Positions 1 to 8,864 of a stretch of 64,000 nt of DNA are shown here, piece by piece (the first letter of the stretch is position 1; every line of letters starts with the position of its first letter). The notes under the pieces are model-generated. The model was not told where the DNA came from. It ran no database searches and saw only the letters and a program-made list of their open reading frames with translations. The position numbers were made by a program, and so were the translations under genes. This stretch comes from JAGOCV01 sp049445855 (GTDB lineage Bacteria > Pseudomonadota > Gammaproteobacteria > Burkholderiales > Burkholderiaceae_C): positions 62,001-126,000 of the forward strand of contig NZ_JBMSDV010000007.1 of assembly GCF_049445855.1 (NCBI RefSeq), read 5' to 3'.

Positions 1-354
1 CCCGGTCTCGAGGGTCTGGCGCATCTCGGCGGGAGCGACCCAGTTGTTGGTCGGGCCGGCGTCTTCCTTGTTCTTCGAGCAGATGTAGGTGCGGTCTTCC
101 ACGCGCGCCACGTCGCCCGGATCAGACCAGGCGAGGTAGGAGTTCGGGCGCTTGGCCTCATTGAGTTTGATGAAGGTGCCGGCATCGACCAGTTGCTGGC
201 AGAGGCGGTTGTATTCGTCTTCGCTGCCGTCGCACCAGTAGATGGTCTCGGGCTTGCAGAGGGCGGCCATGTCGGCCACCCAGGCGATCAGCCTGGCGTT
301 CTTCACGTAAGCCGGCGTGTTCAGGTTGAGGCCCTGCATCACGGGTGAGTTCAT
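1..354 (-). CDS. pckG: Phosphoenolpyruvate carboxykinase (GTP), N-terminal part
   Basis: GTP-dependent PEP carboxykinase, which converts oxaloacetate and GTP to PEP, GDP and CO2 in gluconeogenesis. Only the first 118 codons lie in the window; the gene runs off the left edge. The visible protein starts MNSPVMQGLNLNTPAYVKN and contains the family's N-terminal motif VARVEDRTYICSKNKEDAGP near residues 80-100, part of the substrate-binding region of GTP-type enzymes; ATP-type PckA lacks it. AGGAG lies about 7 nt before the ATG at 354. The frame is open throughout. Confident call; only the C-terminal two thirds are unseen. Confidence 0.93.
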   Translation of the reverse strand, partial: MNSPVMQGLNLNTPAYVKNARLIAWVADMAALCKPETIYWCDGSEDEYNRLCQQLVDAGTFIKLNEAKRPNSYLAWSDPGDVARVEDRTYICSKNKEDAGPTNNWVAPAEMRQTLETG

Positions 355-548
355 CGGAAAGCTCCTGAGATTGAAAACTGTCTTTCGCAAGCCTTGTGGT
401 GCGCGCGCGCCTTGCGGGAGACATTTTCTGGAGCGGCACAACCCGCCCCGGATGACGATTTTATGAACCGACCTTCCGGGTTACGACCTAATTCCATGCA
501 AAACCAGCATAGGGTTATGCATGACCATTGCAGCCCTCCCGAAACGGA
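355..548 (-). promoter_or_regulatory. pckG upstream region with nested inverted repeats
   Basis: Non-coding stretch between pckG and the terminator at 549-581. It holds an inverted repeat GCATA-GGGT-TATGC (507-520) nested in ATGCA...TGCAT (496-522), which could be an operator for pckG. No clear sigma-70 promoter could be assigned, and no protein-coding signal was seen. Confidence 0.35.
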
Positions 549-581
549 AAAACCCTGTTGGCCAATGGCTCACAGGGTTTT
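549..581 (-). terminator. Rho-independent terminator of the 49-aa membrane protein gene
   Basis: AAAACCCTGT (549-558) pairs perfectly with ACAGGGTTTT (572-581) around a 13-nt loop. Read on the minus strand, the stem ends in a run of T and is followed by a pyrimidine-rich stretch. It lies 67 nt past the stop of the minus-strand gene at 648 and before the pckG promoter region. Confidence 0.75.
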
Positions 582-647
582 CGGGGCGGTGCCGGTGCAC
601 CGGATTCAGGGGGAGCCGGTGACCCGGCTTCCTGATGCGTGCCTCTA

Positions 648-797
648 TCAGGCCATGTAGATCGCGATGAAGGCCAGCAGGAACATCAGCACGCCGCCGA
701 CGATGGGCAACACGATGGGCATGGCCGGAACGATGGATTCGACGACGTCTTGTTCGTGCGATTCTGCGTGCGTGTCGTGGGACGGTGCGCTGGACAT
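648..797 (-). CDS. Small single-span membrane protein (49 aa)
   Basis: A 49-residue protein: a hydrophilic, acidic N-terminus (MSSAPSHDTHAESHEQDVVE) followed by one hydrophobic segment of about 25 residues rich in I, V, L and F, ending IYMA. This is the layout of a small inner-membrane protein with an N-out or N-in tail. A weak CGAGG precedes the ATG. It has its own terminator at 549-581, which supports a real transcript. No function is recognised; neighbours (pckG and a thioesterase/threonine dehydratase pair) do not suggest one. Confidence 0.6.
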   Translation of the reverse strand: MSSAPSHDTHAESHEQDVVESIVPAMPIVLPIVGGVLMFLLAFIAIYMA

Positions 798-868
798 GGC
801 TTGGCCTCGTGGAAACTGTGGAAATGCCCGGAAACGTGGGCGTCAGCGGGATTCTAGCCGCCCGGCGC

Positions 869-1300
869 TCAGAGCAGGGCGTAAGTGGTGCTTGAACGGC
901 TCACGCTCTTGCCATCCTGTGCGCCACGGATGTCGATCTCGCCGAACGCCAGCGCCTTGCCGGCGCGCAGCACACGCGCCTGCACCAGGGCGTCCTGGTT
1001 CGACAAGGGTTTGAGGAAGCTGGCGTTGAGCTGCACCGTGGTGCAGGGCCGGAACGCGCCGAAGTGCCGGATCAGTGCCAGCACCATCGCCGTGTCGGCG
1101 GCGGCCATCATGGCCTGGCCGCACAGCATGCCGCCCACGCGCGACAGGCGGGCACTGTGCGGCAGGCGCAGCGTCACGCTGTCCGCATCCAGACTGTCCA
1201 CGCGCAGGCCGAGCTCCTGCACCCAGGGCGCGAAGTATTCGGCCAGCGCGGCGTCCAGCGTCTGCGGGGTGACGGGCATGTCCTGTGTCGTCTCGCTCAT
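869..1300 (-). CDS. PaaI-family hotdog-fold thioesterase
   Basis: A 143-residue protein of the hotdog thioesterase superfamily, PaaI/YdiI-like, expected to hydrolyse acyl-CoA thioesters in the cytoplasm. The region around residues 55-75 (RVGGMLCGQAMMAAADTAMV) matches the family's G-G-x-x-x-x-x-x-D core carrying the catalytic acidic residue; the length is normal. Its ATG overlaps the stop of the upstream threonine dehydratase gene (ATGA, 1297-1300), so the two are probably translationally coupled. The substrate is not deducible. Confidence 0.8.
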   Translation of the reverse strand: MSETTQDMPVTPQTLDAALAEYFAPWVQELGLRVDSLDADSVTLRLPHSARLSRVGGMLCGQAMMAAADTAMVLALIRHFGAFRPCTTVQLNASFLKPLSNQDALVQARVLRAGKALAFGEIDIRGAQDGKSVSRSSTTYALL

Positions 1301-2499
1301 TTCTGCTCCTCGGCTTCATAACCTGCGGTCTTCAGTGCGTCGATCACGGCGGCGATGTGCGCCTTGCCGCGTGTCTGGATGACCATCTCGATGTCCACGT
1401 TCTGCGCCGACAGCATCGTGAACGCGCGCTGGTGATGCACTTCGTCGATGTTGGCGCCCGCTTCGGCCACGGTCGCCGTGATGCGTGCCAGCGAGCCCGG
1501 CACGTCGCGCGCCCCCACGCGGATGCGCGCCAGCCGCCCGGCGCGCACCATGCCGCGTTCGATGATCGCAGCCAGCAGCAGGGGGTCGATGTTGCCGCCG
1601 CTCAGCACCAGGCCCACCTTGCGTCCGCGGAAGCGCTCGGGGTGGCGCAGCAATGCCGCAAGACCCGCAGCGCCAGCGCCTTCCACCAGCGTCTTCTCGA
1701 TCTCGAGCAGCATCACGATGGCCTGCTCGATGTCCCCTTCGTCGACCAGCAGCAGATCGTCGACGCGGCGCGCAATCACTTCCCGCGTGATCACGCCCGG
1801 TGTGCCGACGGCGATGCCTTCCGCGATCGTGCTCTGTCCCTGCGCATGATGCGTGCCCTTGATGGCGTTCACCATCGCCGGAAATCGCATGGTCTGCACG
1901 CCGATCACCTCGATGCCCGGGCGCAAGGCCTGCGCTGCGGTTGCAATGCCTGCGATCAGGCCGCCGCCGCCCACTGAAATGACCAGCGTGTCCAGGTCCG
2001 GCACGGCCTCCAGCATCTCCAGGCCCACGGTGCCCTGGCCGGCTGCAATGGCTTCGTCATCGTAGGGGTGTACGAACACCAGCCCTTCCGCCTGCGCTTT
2101 CTCCAGCGCGAAGGCACGCGCTTCGTCCAGCGTATCGCCATGCAGCACCACCTCGGCGCCGAAGCCGCGTGTGCGCTCGACCTTCACCCCGGGCGTGAAA
2201 CGCGGCATCACGATGACCGCACGCAGGCCGAGCCGTTGCGCGTGGTAAGCCACACCCTGCGCATGGTTGCCGGCGGACATGGCGATGACGCCCCGTGCGC
2301 CCTCTTCGGCCGTGAGTTGCGCGAGCTTGTTGCACGCGCCACGCTCCTTGAACGACGCGGTGAACTGCAGGTTCTCGAACTTCAGGTAGACGTTCGCGCC
2401 GGTGATCTGCGAGAGCGTGCGCGATTCGACACACGGCGTGTCGAGCACCTGCCCGTGCAGGCGCTCCGCTGCGGCACGGATGTCATGGATTTCCAGCAT
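1297..2499 (-). CDS. ilvA: Threonine dehydratase (catabolic-type, with ACT domain)
   Basis: PLP-dependent threonine/serine ammonia-lyase that makes 2-oxobutanoate from threonine. At 400 residues it is the short form: a fold-type II PLP domain with the lysine at about K51 (TASFKERGACNKL), a glycine-rich phosphate loop (SVGGGGLIAGIA), and one C-terminal ACT domain (VPGSLARITATVAEAGANID, about residues 330-400). It could serve isoleucine synthesis or threonine catabolism. No Shine-Dalgarno is seen; CACAAT (minus strand, 2506-2511) sits 6 nt before the ATG, suggesting a leaderless message. It is coupled to the thioesterase downstream. Confidence 0.88.
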   Translation of the reverse strand: MLEIHDIRAAAERLHGQVLDTPCVESRTLSQITGANVYLKFENLQFTASFKERGACNKLAQLTAEEGARGVIAMSAGNHAQGVAYHAQRLGLRAVIVMPRFTPGVKVERTRGFGAEVVLHGDTLDEARAFALEKAQAEGLVFVHPYDDEAIAAGQGTVGLEMLEAVPDLDTLVISVGGGGLIAGIATAAQALRPGIEVIGVQTMRFPAMVNAIKGTHHAQGQSTIAEGIAVGTPGVITREVIARRVDDLLLVDEGDIEQAIVMLLEIEKTLVEGAGAAGLAALLRHPERFRGRKVGLVLSGGNIDPLLLAAIIERGMVRAGRLARIRVGARDVPGSLARITATVAEAGANIDEVHHQRAFTMLSAQNVDIEMVIQTRGKAHIAAVIDALKTAGYEAEEQK

Positions 2500-2645
2500 G
2501 GGCGGATTGTGCCGGGCCGCGTGTCGTCGCGAAATAGCGACAGCAAATATTCAGCCATGCGCGGCATATTTCCGTGCGGGCGTCTTCCCTCCATGCAAAA
2601 GCTGCGTTATCGTGGAATTCACTCGTCGTTGCAGGAGGTTCTTGC

Positions 2646-4991
2646 ATGGTCAGACGCATGGCAGTTGAAGTGACTGGCTCGCAGCCCCGCGGCCAGGCCT
2701 TGCCTTCGCCCGGCCTCAAGGACGCGCCCGTGCTCGACCTGATGTGTTCGCACTTCGTGCTGACGCTTGCGGCCAAGCAGGGGCCCAAGTTCAATGTGCG
2801 CCGCGACCTCAACGGCCTGCTCTCGCTGGCGGGCCGTCACCTCGTCTGGCCGGCGCCGGTGCTCACGCGCCTGCGCGGCTTCCTGGCGCGTCGCTGTGCG
2901 GGCAACGACTTCTGGCGTGGCCACGAAGCGCTCGAGCCACGCGAATTCCTCGACCGTTATGGCGTCTGGCGCGGCCCGTACGAAGAAGGCACGCTGTATT
3001 TCTATCTGGACGAATACGCCAAGGACAGCCCGCGTGACCTGTTGTCGGTGCTGTCGGTCACGGGCAGCTGGCTCACGCATACGCTCAAGAAGCAGTCCAC
3101 ACGTGTGGAGAAGAACATCGATGCCCTGTCCGGGCTGCTGCAGCTCAACCGGGCCGAGCGCGCGCTGCTGCTCTACGGCACGCTCGCGCGCTACCAGCGC
3201 GACCTGCGCTCGCTGCTGGTCGAGTTCAAGGTGAGCAACGCGCCCGAAGCCTATGCCGCCATCGCGGAAGTGGCGGGCGTCAATGCGACCGAGGTCGGCG
3301 AAGCGCTGCGCGCCGGCTCGCGGCTCGAGCGCATCGGCCTCGTCGAGAACCTGATTTCCGAACACAACATCACCGACCTGGCCGACCTGATGAAGGTCAG
3401 CGAGAAGCTGCCGCCGGTGCTGATGCGTGAATACCGCGACCAGAACGAGCTCATGGCCGTGTTCACGCGGCCGTCGGCGAAGAGCACGCTGGGCGTGGAC
3501 GACTTCTCCTTCGTGGCGGACGATGCGCAGGTGCTCTGCACGCTGCTGCGCAACGCCGTTACGCGCAAGGAGCCAGGCGTCAACGTGCTGCTCTACGGCC
3601 CGCCCGGCACGGGCAAGACGGAGCTGGCGAAAGTCGTGGCGCAGGCAGCAGGGCTCGAACTCTTCGAAGTGGAATATGCCGACCGCGACGGCAACTCCCT
3701 GTCGGGCCGGGACCGCTACCGGTCGCTGCAGATCGCGCAGGTGTTCCTCAAGGGCAGTGCGCAGGCCGCATTGCTGTTCGACGAAGTGGAAGATGTCTTC
3801 CCGCCGATCTCCAGCGAGGCCGCGCAACTCATGGCGCGCGCCGAACAGGTCGCGATGCCGGTGAGCGGCTCGGTCAGCGGCAAGGCATGGGTGAACCAGA
3901 TCCTCGAGTCGAATCCGGTGCCGACCATCTGGGTCACCAACCGCATCGAGCAGATCGATCCGGCGTTCCGCCGCCGCTTTGCATACCACCTGGAACTGAA
4001 GTCGCCGCCGCCCGGCGCGCGCGAAGGACTCGTGCGGAAAGCGCTCGACGGTGTGCCGGTATCCGAAGGCTTCGTCGCGAAGCTCACCGAGCGCAAGGGC
4101 CTCACGCCGGCGCAGATCCGCACGGCGCTGCGCTTCGCCGGCCTCGCGCAGGTGGAGGGGCAGGATGCCTCGACCGCAGCATCGGCTACCGAGATGCTGA
4201 TCGAGCGCCAGTTGCGCAATGCCGACCTCGCGCTCGGCAGCCGCGAGCAGGCACGCGGCGCGCGGCGCAGCGTGACGACGTACGACCTGGACATGCTCAA
4301 CGTCGAGTCGCGCTTCGAGGTGCCGCGCATCGTGCAGGCCCTGCGCGCGCGCGGCCATGGCACGCTGTGCTTCTACGGCGCGCCCGGTACCGGCAAGACG
4401 GCGCTGGCCGAGCACATCGCCACCGCACTCGGCAAGCCGCTCATCATCAAGCAGGCGAGCGACCTGATGAGCAAGTTCGTCGGCGAGACCGAGCAGAACA
4501 TGGCCGCGATGTTCCGCGAGGCGGAGAACGAGAAAGCCGTGCTGCTGCTCGACGAGGCCGATTCGTTCCTGCAGGACCGTCGCGGCGCGCAGCGCACGTA
4601 CGAGGTGACCGAGGTCAACGAAATGCTCCAGGGCATGGAGCGTTACGCCGGCATCTTCGTGTGCACCACGAACCTGCTGGACCGCATCGACCAGGCGGCA
4701 CTGCGGCGTTTCACGTTCAAGATCCGGTTCAATCCGCTGACCCTGCAGCAGCGCGAGAAGATGTTCATCAACGAAGCGCTGGCCGGCGACGCGGCTGCGT
4801 TCACCGATGCGGCACGCGCGCGGCTGGCGAAGCTCGAGCAACTGTGCCCGGGCGATTTTGCGGCGGTGAAACGTCAGGTCGACATCCTGGACGCGAGCTT
4901 CACCACCGAGGAATTCCTCGAGCAGCTCGAAGCCGAGCACCGCATCAAACCCGAAGTGCGCGAAGCGCGCGGCATGGGGTTCGTGCAGTAG
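2646..4991 (+). CDS. Tandem AAA+ ATPase
   Basis: A 781-residue protein with two AAA+ modules. Module 1 has Walker A GPPGTGKT near residue 318 and Walker B ALLFDEVED near 374. Module 2 has GAPGTGKT near 578, VLLLDEADSF near 631 and a second region of homology (TEVNEMLQGMERYAGIFVCTTN). The N-terminal 300 residues are helical and unrecognised. Module 2 resembles Cdc48/FtsH-type AAA domains, so a protein-remodelling or unfolding role is likely, but the substrate is unknown. AGGAGGT at 2633-2639, 6-7 nt before ATG 2646, fixes this start over an in-frame ATG at 2574. Convergent with recQ. Confidence 0.8.
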   Translation: MVRRMAVEVTGSQPRGQALPSPGLKDAPVLDLMCSHFVLTLAAKQGPKFNVRRDLNGLLSLAGRHLVWPAPVLTRLRGFLARRCAGNDFWRGHEALEPREFLDRYGVWRGPYEEGTLYFYLDEYAKDSPRDLLSVLSVTGSWLTHTLKKQSTRVEKNIDALSGLLQLNRAERALLLYGTLARYQRDLRSLLVEFKVSNAPEAYAAIAEVAGVNATEVGEALRAGSRLERIGLVENLISEHNITDLADLMKVSEKLPPVLMREYRDQNELMAVFTRPSAKSTLGVDDFSFVADDAQVLCTLLRNAVTRKEPGVNVLLYGPPGTGKTELAKVVAQAAGLELFEVEYADRDGNSLSGRDRYRSLQIAQVFLKGSAQAALLFDEVEDVFPPISSEAAQLMARAEQVAMPVSGSVSGKAWVNQILESNPVPTIWVTNRIEQIDPAFRRRFAYHLELKSPPPGAREGLVRKALDGVPVSEGFVAKLTERKGLTPAQIRTALRFAGLAQVEGQDASTAASATEMLIERQLRNADLALGSREQARGARRSVTTYDLDMLNVESRFEVPRIVQALRARGHGTLCFYGAPGTGKTALAEHIATALGKPLIIKQASDLMSKFVGETEQNMAAMFREAENEKAVLLLDEADSFLQDRRGAQRTYEVTEVNEMLQGMERYAGIFVCTTNLLDRIDQAALRRFTFKIRFNPLTLQQREKMFINEALAGDAAAFTDAARARLAKLEQLCPGDFAAVKRQVDILDASFTTEEFLEQLEAEHRIKPEVREARGMGFVQ

Positions 4992-5000
4992 CAGCGACCT

Positions 5001-6953
5001 TCAGACGGCCGAAGCGACGCGCAACACCTCTTCCCCATAAGCCTGCAGCTTCTTCTCGCCGATGCCGCTGACGCCGCGCAGGTCGTCGAGCGACTGCGGC
5101 GCGATGTCGGCGATGGCCGCGAGCGTGGCGTCGTGGAAGATCACGTAGGCCGGCAGGTTGTGTTCGCGCGCGACTTCGGCACGCCATGACTTGAGCGCGT
5201 CGAAGCGACGCTGCCCGTCCGCATCCAGTGCTGCAGCAGCGGAGGGCTTGCTGCCCGCCGAACCCGAACCCGTGCGCGTGCGGCTGCGTCCCGCAGGCTG
5301 CGACACCGATTCGCGCAACTGAACGGTCACCTCGCCCTTGAGCACGGCGCGCGACGCGTCGGTCAGCGCCAGCGTGTTGAAGGCTTCGGAATCGACCGCC
5401 ACCGCGCCGATGGCGATGAGCTGGCGCAACACGCCACGCAACTGCGCTTCGCTGTACTCCGCGCCGATGCCGAAGGTGGAGAGCGTGTCGTGCCCATGCT
5501 GTGCGACTTTTTCGGTCTTCTTGCCGCGCACGATGTCCATGATGTGGCCCGTGCCGAACCCGATGCCGCTCCTTTGCTGCACGCGGTAGATGGTGGACAG
5601 CAGCTTGCGCGCGGCATCCGTGCCGTCCCACACGGCCGGCGGTTTCAGGCAGTTGTCGCAGTTCATGCACGGCTGGCTGTCTTCGCCGAAATACTTGAGC
5701 AGCCGCACGCGCCGGCAATCGGTCGCTTCGGCCAGGCCCAGCAGCGCGTCGAGCTTGCCGCGCATGACCTGCTTGAATTCCTCGCCCGCCGGGCTTTCGT
5801 CGATCATGCGGCGCTGGTTCACCACGTCCTGCAAGCCGTAGGTCATCCACGCGTTCGCGGGTTCCCCGTCGCGGCCCGCGCGGCCGGTCTCCTGGTAGTA
5901 GCCTTCGATGTTCTTGGGCATGTCCAGGTGGCAGACAAAGCGCACGTCGGGCTTGTCGATACCCATGCCGAACGCAATGGTCGCGACCATCACGATGCCT
6001 TCCTCGCGAAGGAACCGGTCCTGGTGCTGCTGGCGCACGGCGGCATCCAGGCCTGCGTGGTAGGGCAGCGCGTTCAATCCTTCGTTGGCCAGCATCTGCG
6101 CCACTTCTTCCACGCGCTTGCGCGACTGGCAGTACACGACGCCCGCATCGCCCGTGTGCTCGCGCTCGATGAAGCGCAGCAACTGAAGCGACGCGTCTTT
6201 CTTCTCGACGATCGTGTAGCGGATGTTCGGCCTGTCGAAGCTGCTGACGAACTGGCCGGCGTCCTGCAGTTGCAGGCGCTCGACGATGTCTGCGCGCGTG
6301 AGCGCATCCGCCGTGGCGGTGAGCGCGATGCGTGGCACGGACGCGAAGCGCTCGTGCAGCACGGTGAGCGCGCGGTACTCGGGGCGGAAGTCGTGACCCC
6401 ACTGGCTCACACAATGGGCTTCGTCGATGGCGAACAAAGCCAGTTGCCCGCGCTCGTGCAACTTGTCCAGCAAGCCGAGGAAGCGGGGCGTGGTGACGCG
6501 CTCGGGCGCGGCGTACAGCAGTGTGATGTCGCCGCGCGAGAGGCGCTGCTCGACGCGCCAGGCCTCGTCGCTGTCGAGCGTGGAGTTGAGGAACGCGGCT
6601 TCGACGCCGGCTTCGTGCAGCGCGCCGACCTGGTCGTGCATCAGCGCGATCAGCGGCGAGACGACGACGGTGATGCCCTGGCCGAGCCGTTGCCTGGCAA
6701 TCGCCGGGATCTGGTAACACAGCGACTTGCCGCCGCCGGTGGGCATGAGCACCAGCGCGTCACCGCCACCGATGACGTGTTCGACGATGGCCTGTTGCGG
6801 GCCGCGGAAGTGGTCGTAGCCGAAGACTTCCTGCAGGATGGACTGGGGAGAGGCGGACTTCAAGGGGCGGGATGCAGGAAAGCGGGCGGGGTTGACTTGA
6901 AAGCGGTGCGGGCGGCGTGCATCTGCAGGAGGCCGAGGCCCTGGTGCCGGCAT
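5001..6953 (-). CDS. recQ: ATP-dependent DNA helicase RecQ
   Basis: 3'-5' superfamily 2 helicase of recombination and fork repair. The 650-residue protein has Walker A (MPTGGGKSLCYQIPA), a DEAH box (FAIDEAHCVSQWGHDFRPEY), motif VI (QETGRAGRDGEPA), the RQC zinc site (C..CMNCDNC) and a C-terminal HRDC domain. A low-complexity Ser/Arg/Gly linker precedes HRDC. The start at 6953 gives about 40 residues before the conserved ILQEVFGY; it lacks a Shine-Dalgarno, and a TTG nearer the helicase core is possible. The frame stays open far upstream, but that region is metH1 on the other strand. Confidence 0.93.
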   Translation of the reverse strand: MPAPGPRPPADARRPHRFQVNPARFPASRPLKSASPQSILQEVFGYDHFRGPQQAIVEHVIGGGDALVLMPTGGGKSLCYQIPAIARQRLGQGITVVVSPLIALMHDQVGALHEAGVEAAFLNSTLDSDEAWRVEQRLSRGDITLLYAAPERVTTPRFLGLLDKLHERGQLALFAIDEAHCVSQWGHDFRPEYRALTVLHERFASVPRIALTATADALTRADIVERLQLQDAGQFVSSFDRPNIRYTIVEKKDASLQLLRFIEREHTGDAGVVYCQSRKRVEEVAQMLANEGLNALPYHAGLDAAVRQQHQDRFLREEGIVMVATIAFGMGIDKPDVRFVCHLDMPKNIEGYYQETGRAGRDGEPANAWMTYGLQDVVNQRRMIDESPAGEEFKQVMRGKLDALLGLAEATDCRRVRLLKYFGEDSQPCMNCDNCLKPPAVWDGTDAARKLLSTIYRVQQRSGIGFGTGHIMDIVRGKKTEKVAQHGHDTLSTFGIGAEYSEAQLRGVLRQLIAIGAVAVDSEAFNTLALTDASRAVLKGEVTVQLRESVSQPAGRSRTRTGSGSAGSKPSAAAALDADGQRRFDALKSWRAEVAREHNLPAYVIFHDATLAAIADIAPQSLDDLRGVSGIGEKKLQAYGEEVLRVASAV

Positions 6954-6994
6954 GCCGATTGTGCTGGCAAATCGCCCGGACAGCCCGGCCTTTC

Positions 6995-7000
6995 TACAAT
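6995..7000 (+). promoter_or_regulatory. -10 element TACAAT, probable leaderless metH1 promoter
   Basis: TACAAT ends exactly 7 nt before the metH1 ATG and no Shine-Dalgarno lies between, so transcription would start at or next to the start codon. No good -35 box is visible. Confidence 0.5.
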
Positions 7001-7007
7001 CCTTCAC

Positions 7008-8054
7008 ATGAAACCCGCTCCGTACACCCGTGGCCAGGCCCTGCCCGGCATCCTGTCCCGACGCATCGCCATCCTCGACGGCGCCATGGGCACGATGATC
7101 CAGCGCTTCAAGCTCACGGAGGCGCAGTACCGGGGCGAGCGCTTCAGGGACTTCCCCAAGGACGTCAAGGGCAACAACGAGCTCCTGAGCCTCACGCGGC
7201 CCGATGTCATCCGCGACATCCACGAAGGCTACCTCGCCGCCGGCGCGGACCTGATCGAGACCAACACCTTCGGCGCGACCACCATCGCGCAGGCCGACTA
7301 CGACATGGCCGACCTGGCGTACGAGATGAACGTCGAATCGGCGAAGCTCGCCCGCGCGGCCTGCGACAAGTTTTCCACGCCGGACAAACCGCGTTTCGTG
7401 GCCGGCGCGCTCGGCCCCACGCCCAAGACCGCAAGCATCAGTCCCGACGTGAACGACCCCGGTGCGCGCAACGTGAACTTCGAGGAACTGCGCGCGGCCT
7501 ACTTCGAGCAGGTCAGGGGGCTGGTCGAAGGCGGATCGGACGTGCTGCTGGTCGAGACGATTTTCGACACGCTCAACGCCAAGGCAGCGCTGTTCGCCAT
7601 CGACGAGTTCTTCGACCAGTCGGGTGAGCGCCTGCCCATCATCATCAGCGGCACCGTCACCGACGCGTCGGGCCGCATCCTCTCCGGCCAGACCGTCACC
7701 GCGTTCTGGCACAGCGTGCGCCATGCGCAACCGCTGGCCATCGGCCTGAACTGCGCGCTGGGTGCGGCGCTGATGCGCCCGTACATCCAGGAGCTCAACC
7801 GCGCGGCGCCCGACACCTACATCAGCTGCTACCCGAACGCGGGCCTGCCCAACCCGATGAGCGACACCGGTTTCGACGAAACGCCGGCCGATACGTCGCG
7901 GCTGCTGCACGAGTTCGCAGCCGAAGGCCTGGTCAACATCGTCGGCGGCTGCTGCGGGACAACGCCGGACCACATCGGGGCCATCGCCCGTGCGGTCGCG
8001 CCGATGGCTGCGCGCGAAGTGGCGCGCAACCGCTTCTACGCGGAAGCGGCCTGA
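7008..8054 (+). CDS. metH: Methionine synthase, homocysteine-binding module (MetH1)
   Basis: The N-terminal, zinc-dependent homocysteine S-methyltransferase domain of cobalamin-dependent methionine synthase as a separate 348-residue protein. It begins with the family signature LSRRIAILDGAMGTMIQRF and carries the zinc-binding cysteines in GLNCALGA (about residue 247) and GGCCGTT (about residues 310-311). The folate, cobalamin and activation domains are in metH2 at 10457, as is usual in Comamonadaceae and some relatives. The split is natural: the protein ends cleanly, with no remnant of the next domain. Confidence 0.92.
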   Translation: MKPAPYTRGQALPGILSRRIAILDGAMGTMIQRFKLTEAQYRGERFRDFPKDVKGNNELLSLTRPDVIRDIHEGYLAAGADLIETNTFGATTIAQADYDMADLAYEMNVESAKLARAACDKFSTPDKPRFVAGALGPTPKTASISPDVNDPGARNVNFEELRAAYFEQVRGLVEGGSDVLLVETIFDTLNAKAALFAIDEFFDQSGERLPIIISGTVTDASGRILSGQTVTAFWHSVRHAQPLAIGLNCALGAALMRPYIQELNRAAPDTYISCYPNAGLPNPMSDTGFDETPADTSRLLHEFAAEGLVNIVGGCCGTTPDHIGAIARAVAPMAAREVARNRFYAEAA

Positions 8055-8096
8055 CGCAGCGCGGCACATTTCCGAAACCTTCGTAGCAGGCGCGCC

Positions 8097-8864
8097 GTGC
8101 TCACCAAAGTCCACGCCCGTCGTCTTCGCGAAATTTACCGCTCGGCCGGCTGGCCGTCGCAGGATCTGATCGAAGTCGAGCTGCTGGCCGAAGGCCTGCT
8201 CGAACGCATGCGCACGGCGGAAGGCCACGAATGCCTGCGCGTGACCGAAGCCGGCATCCGTCTGCTCGCCGACACACTCGTGAAGAACCGCGCCGCGCGC
8301 TCGGCGCACGAAGCGCTGGTCGAGCAGGTGGCGCGCGAGATGGTGCGCGCGGGCCGCATCGCGTGGCGCGGGTTGTCGTTGCGCGCGCTCGTGCCGGCCG
8401 ATATGCCGCAAGATGCGACGGATCCGACGGATGCATCTGCGATGGGAACCGCCGGCGAAGGCGCTCCGGTTGCCGACGCGCGCCGCTGGTGCATCGCCAT
8501 GCCCGACGTCTTTTCCATTCGCAACACCACGGTCGAAGCGTATGCGCAGCCCATCGTGCACGAGGTGAAGGTGCGACGCGCCGACCTGCTGGGCGAACTG
8601 CGCAACCCCGCCAAGCGCGCCGCCTACCTGGACCTGAGCAGCGAGTGCTGGTACGTGCTGGGCTGCGACGCGAAAGGCCGTCCCATCGCGTCGGAGGACG
8701 AAATCCCCGCCGAATGCGGCGTGATGCTGTGCGAGCAGGGTCGTCTCATCGTCGTGCGCAACGCGCCGCGCCGCGCGAAGACCGTGTCCTTCGGCACATG
8801 GATCGCGCTGGCCAGGGCGACGCCCGTCACGGGGCTCGACGCGGAAACGCAGGGGCTGCTCTAA
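8097..8864 (+). CDS. MmcB-like PD-(D/E)XK nuclease-fold protein
   Basis: A 255-residue protein from a GTG start. Residues about 140-185 read PDVFSI...HEVKVRRADLLGELRN...ECWYVL, the D...E-x-K spacing of PD-(D/E)XK nucleases, and resemble the MmcB-like DNA-repair family. The N-terminal 100 residues look like a helical, winged-helix-type segment. This suggests a DNA-processing or repair role, but no experiment is implied by the sequence. It lies between the metH halves and its stop overlaps that of the convergent LysR gene by 4 nt. The alternative is an uncharacterised conserved protein with no nuclease activity. Confidence 0.65.
   Translation: MLTKVHARRLREIYRSAGWPSQDLIEVELLAEGLLERMRTAEGHECLRVTEAGIRLLADTLVKNRAARSAHEALVEQVAREMVRAGRIAWRGLSLRALVPADMPQDATDPTDASAMGTAGEGAPVADARRWCIAMPDVFSIRNTTVEAYAQPIVHEVKVRRADLLGELRNPAKRAAYLDLSSECWYVLGCDAKGRPIASEDEIPAECGVMLCEQGRLIVVRNAPRRAKTVSFGTWIALARATPVTGLDAETQGLL

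Noticed and set aside
2619..4940. A 773-codon frame on the minus strand
   Set aside because: Antisense of the tandem AAA ATPase; no domain motifs.
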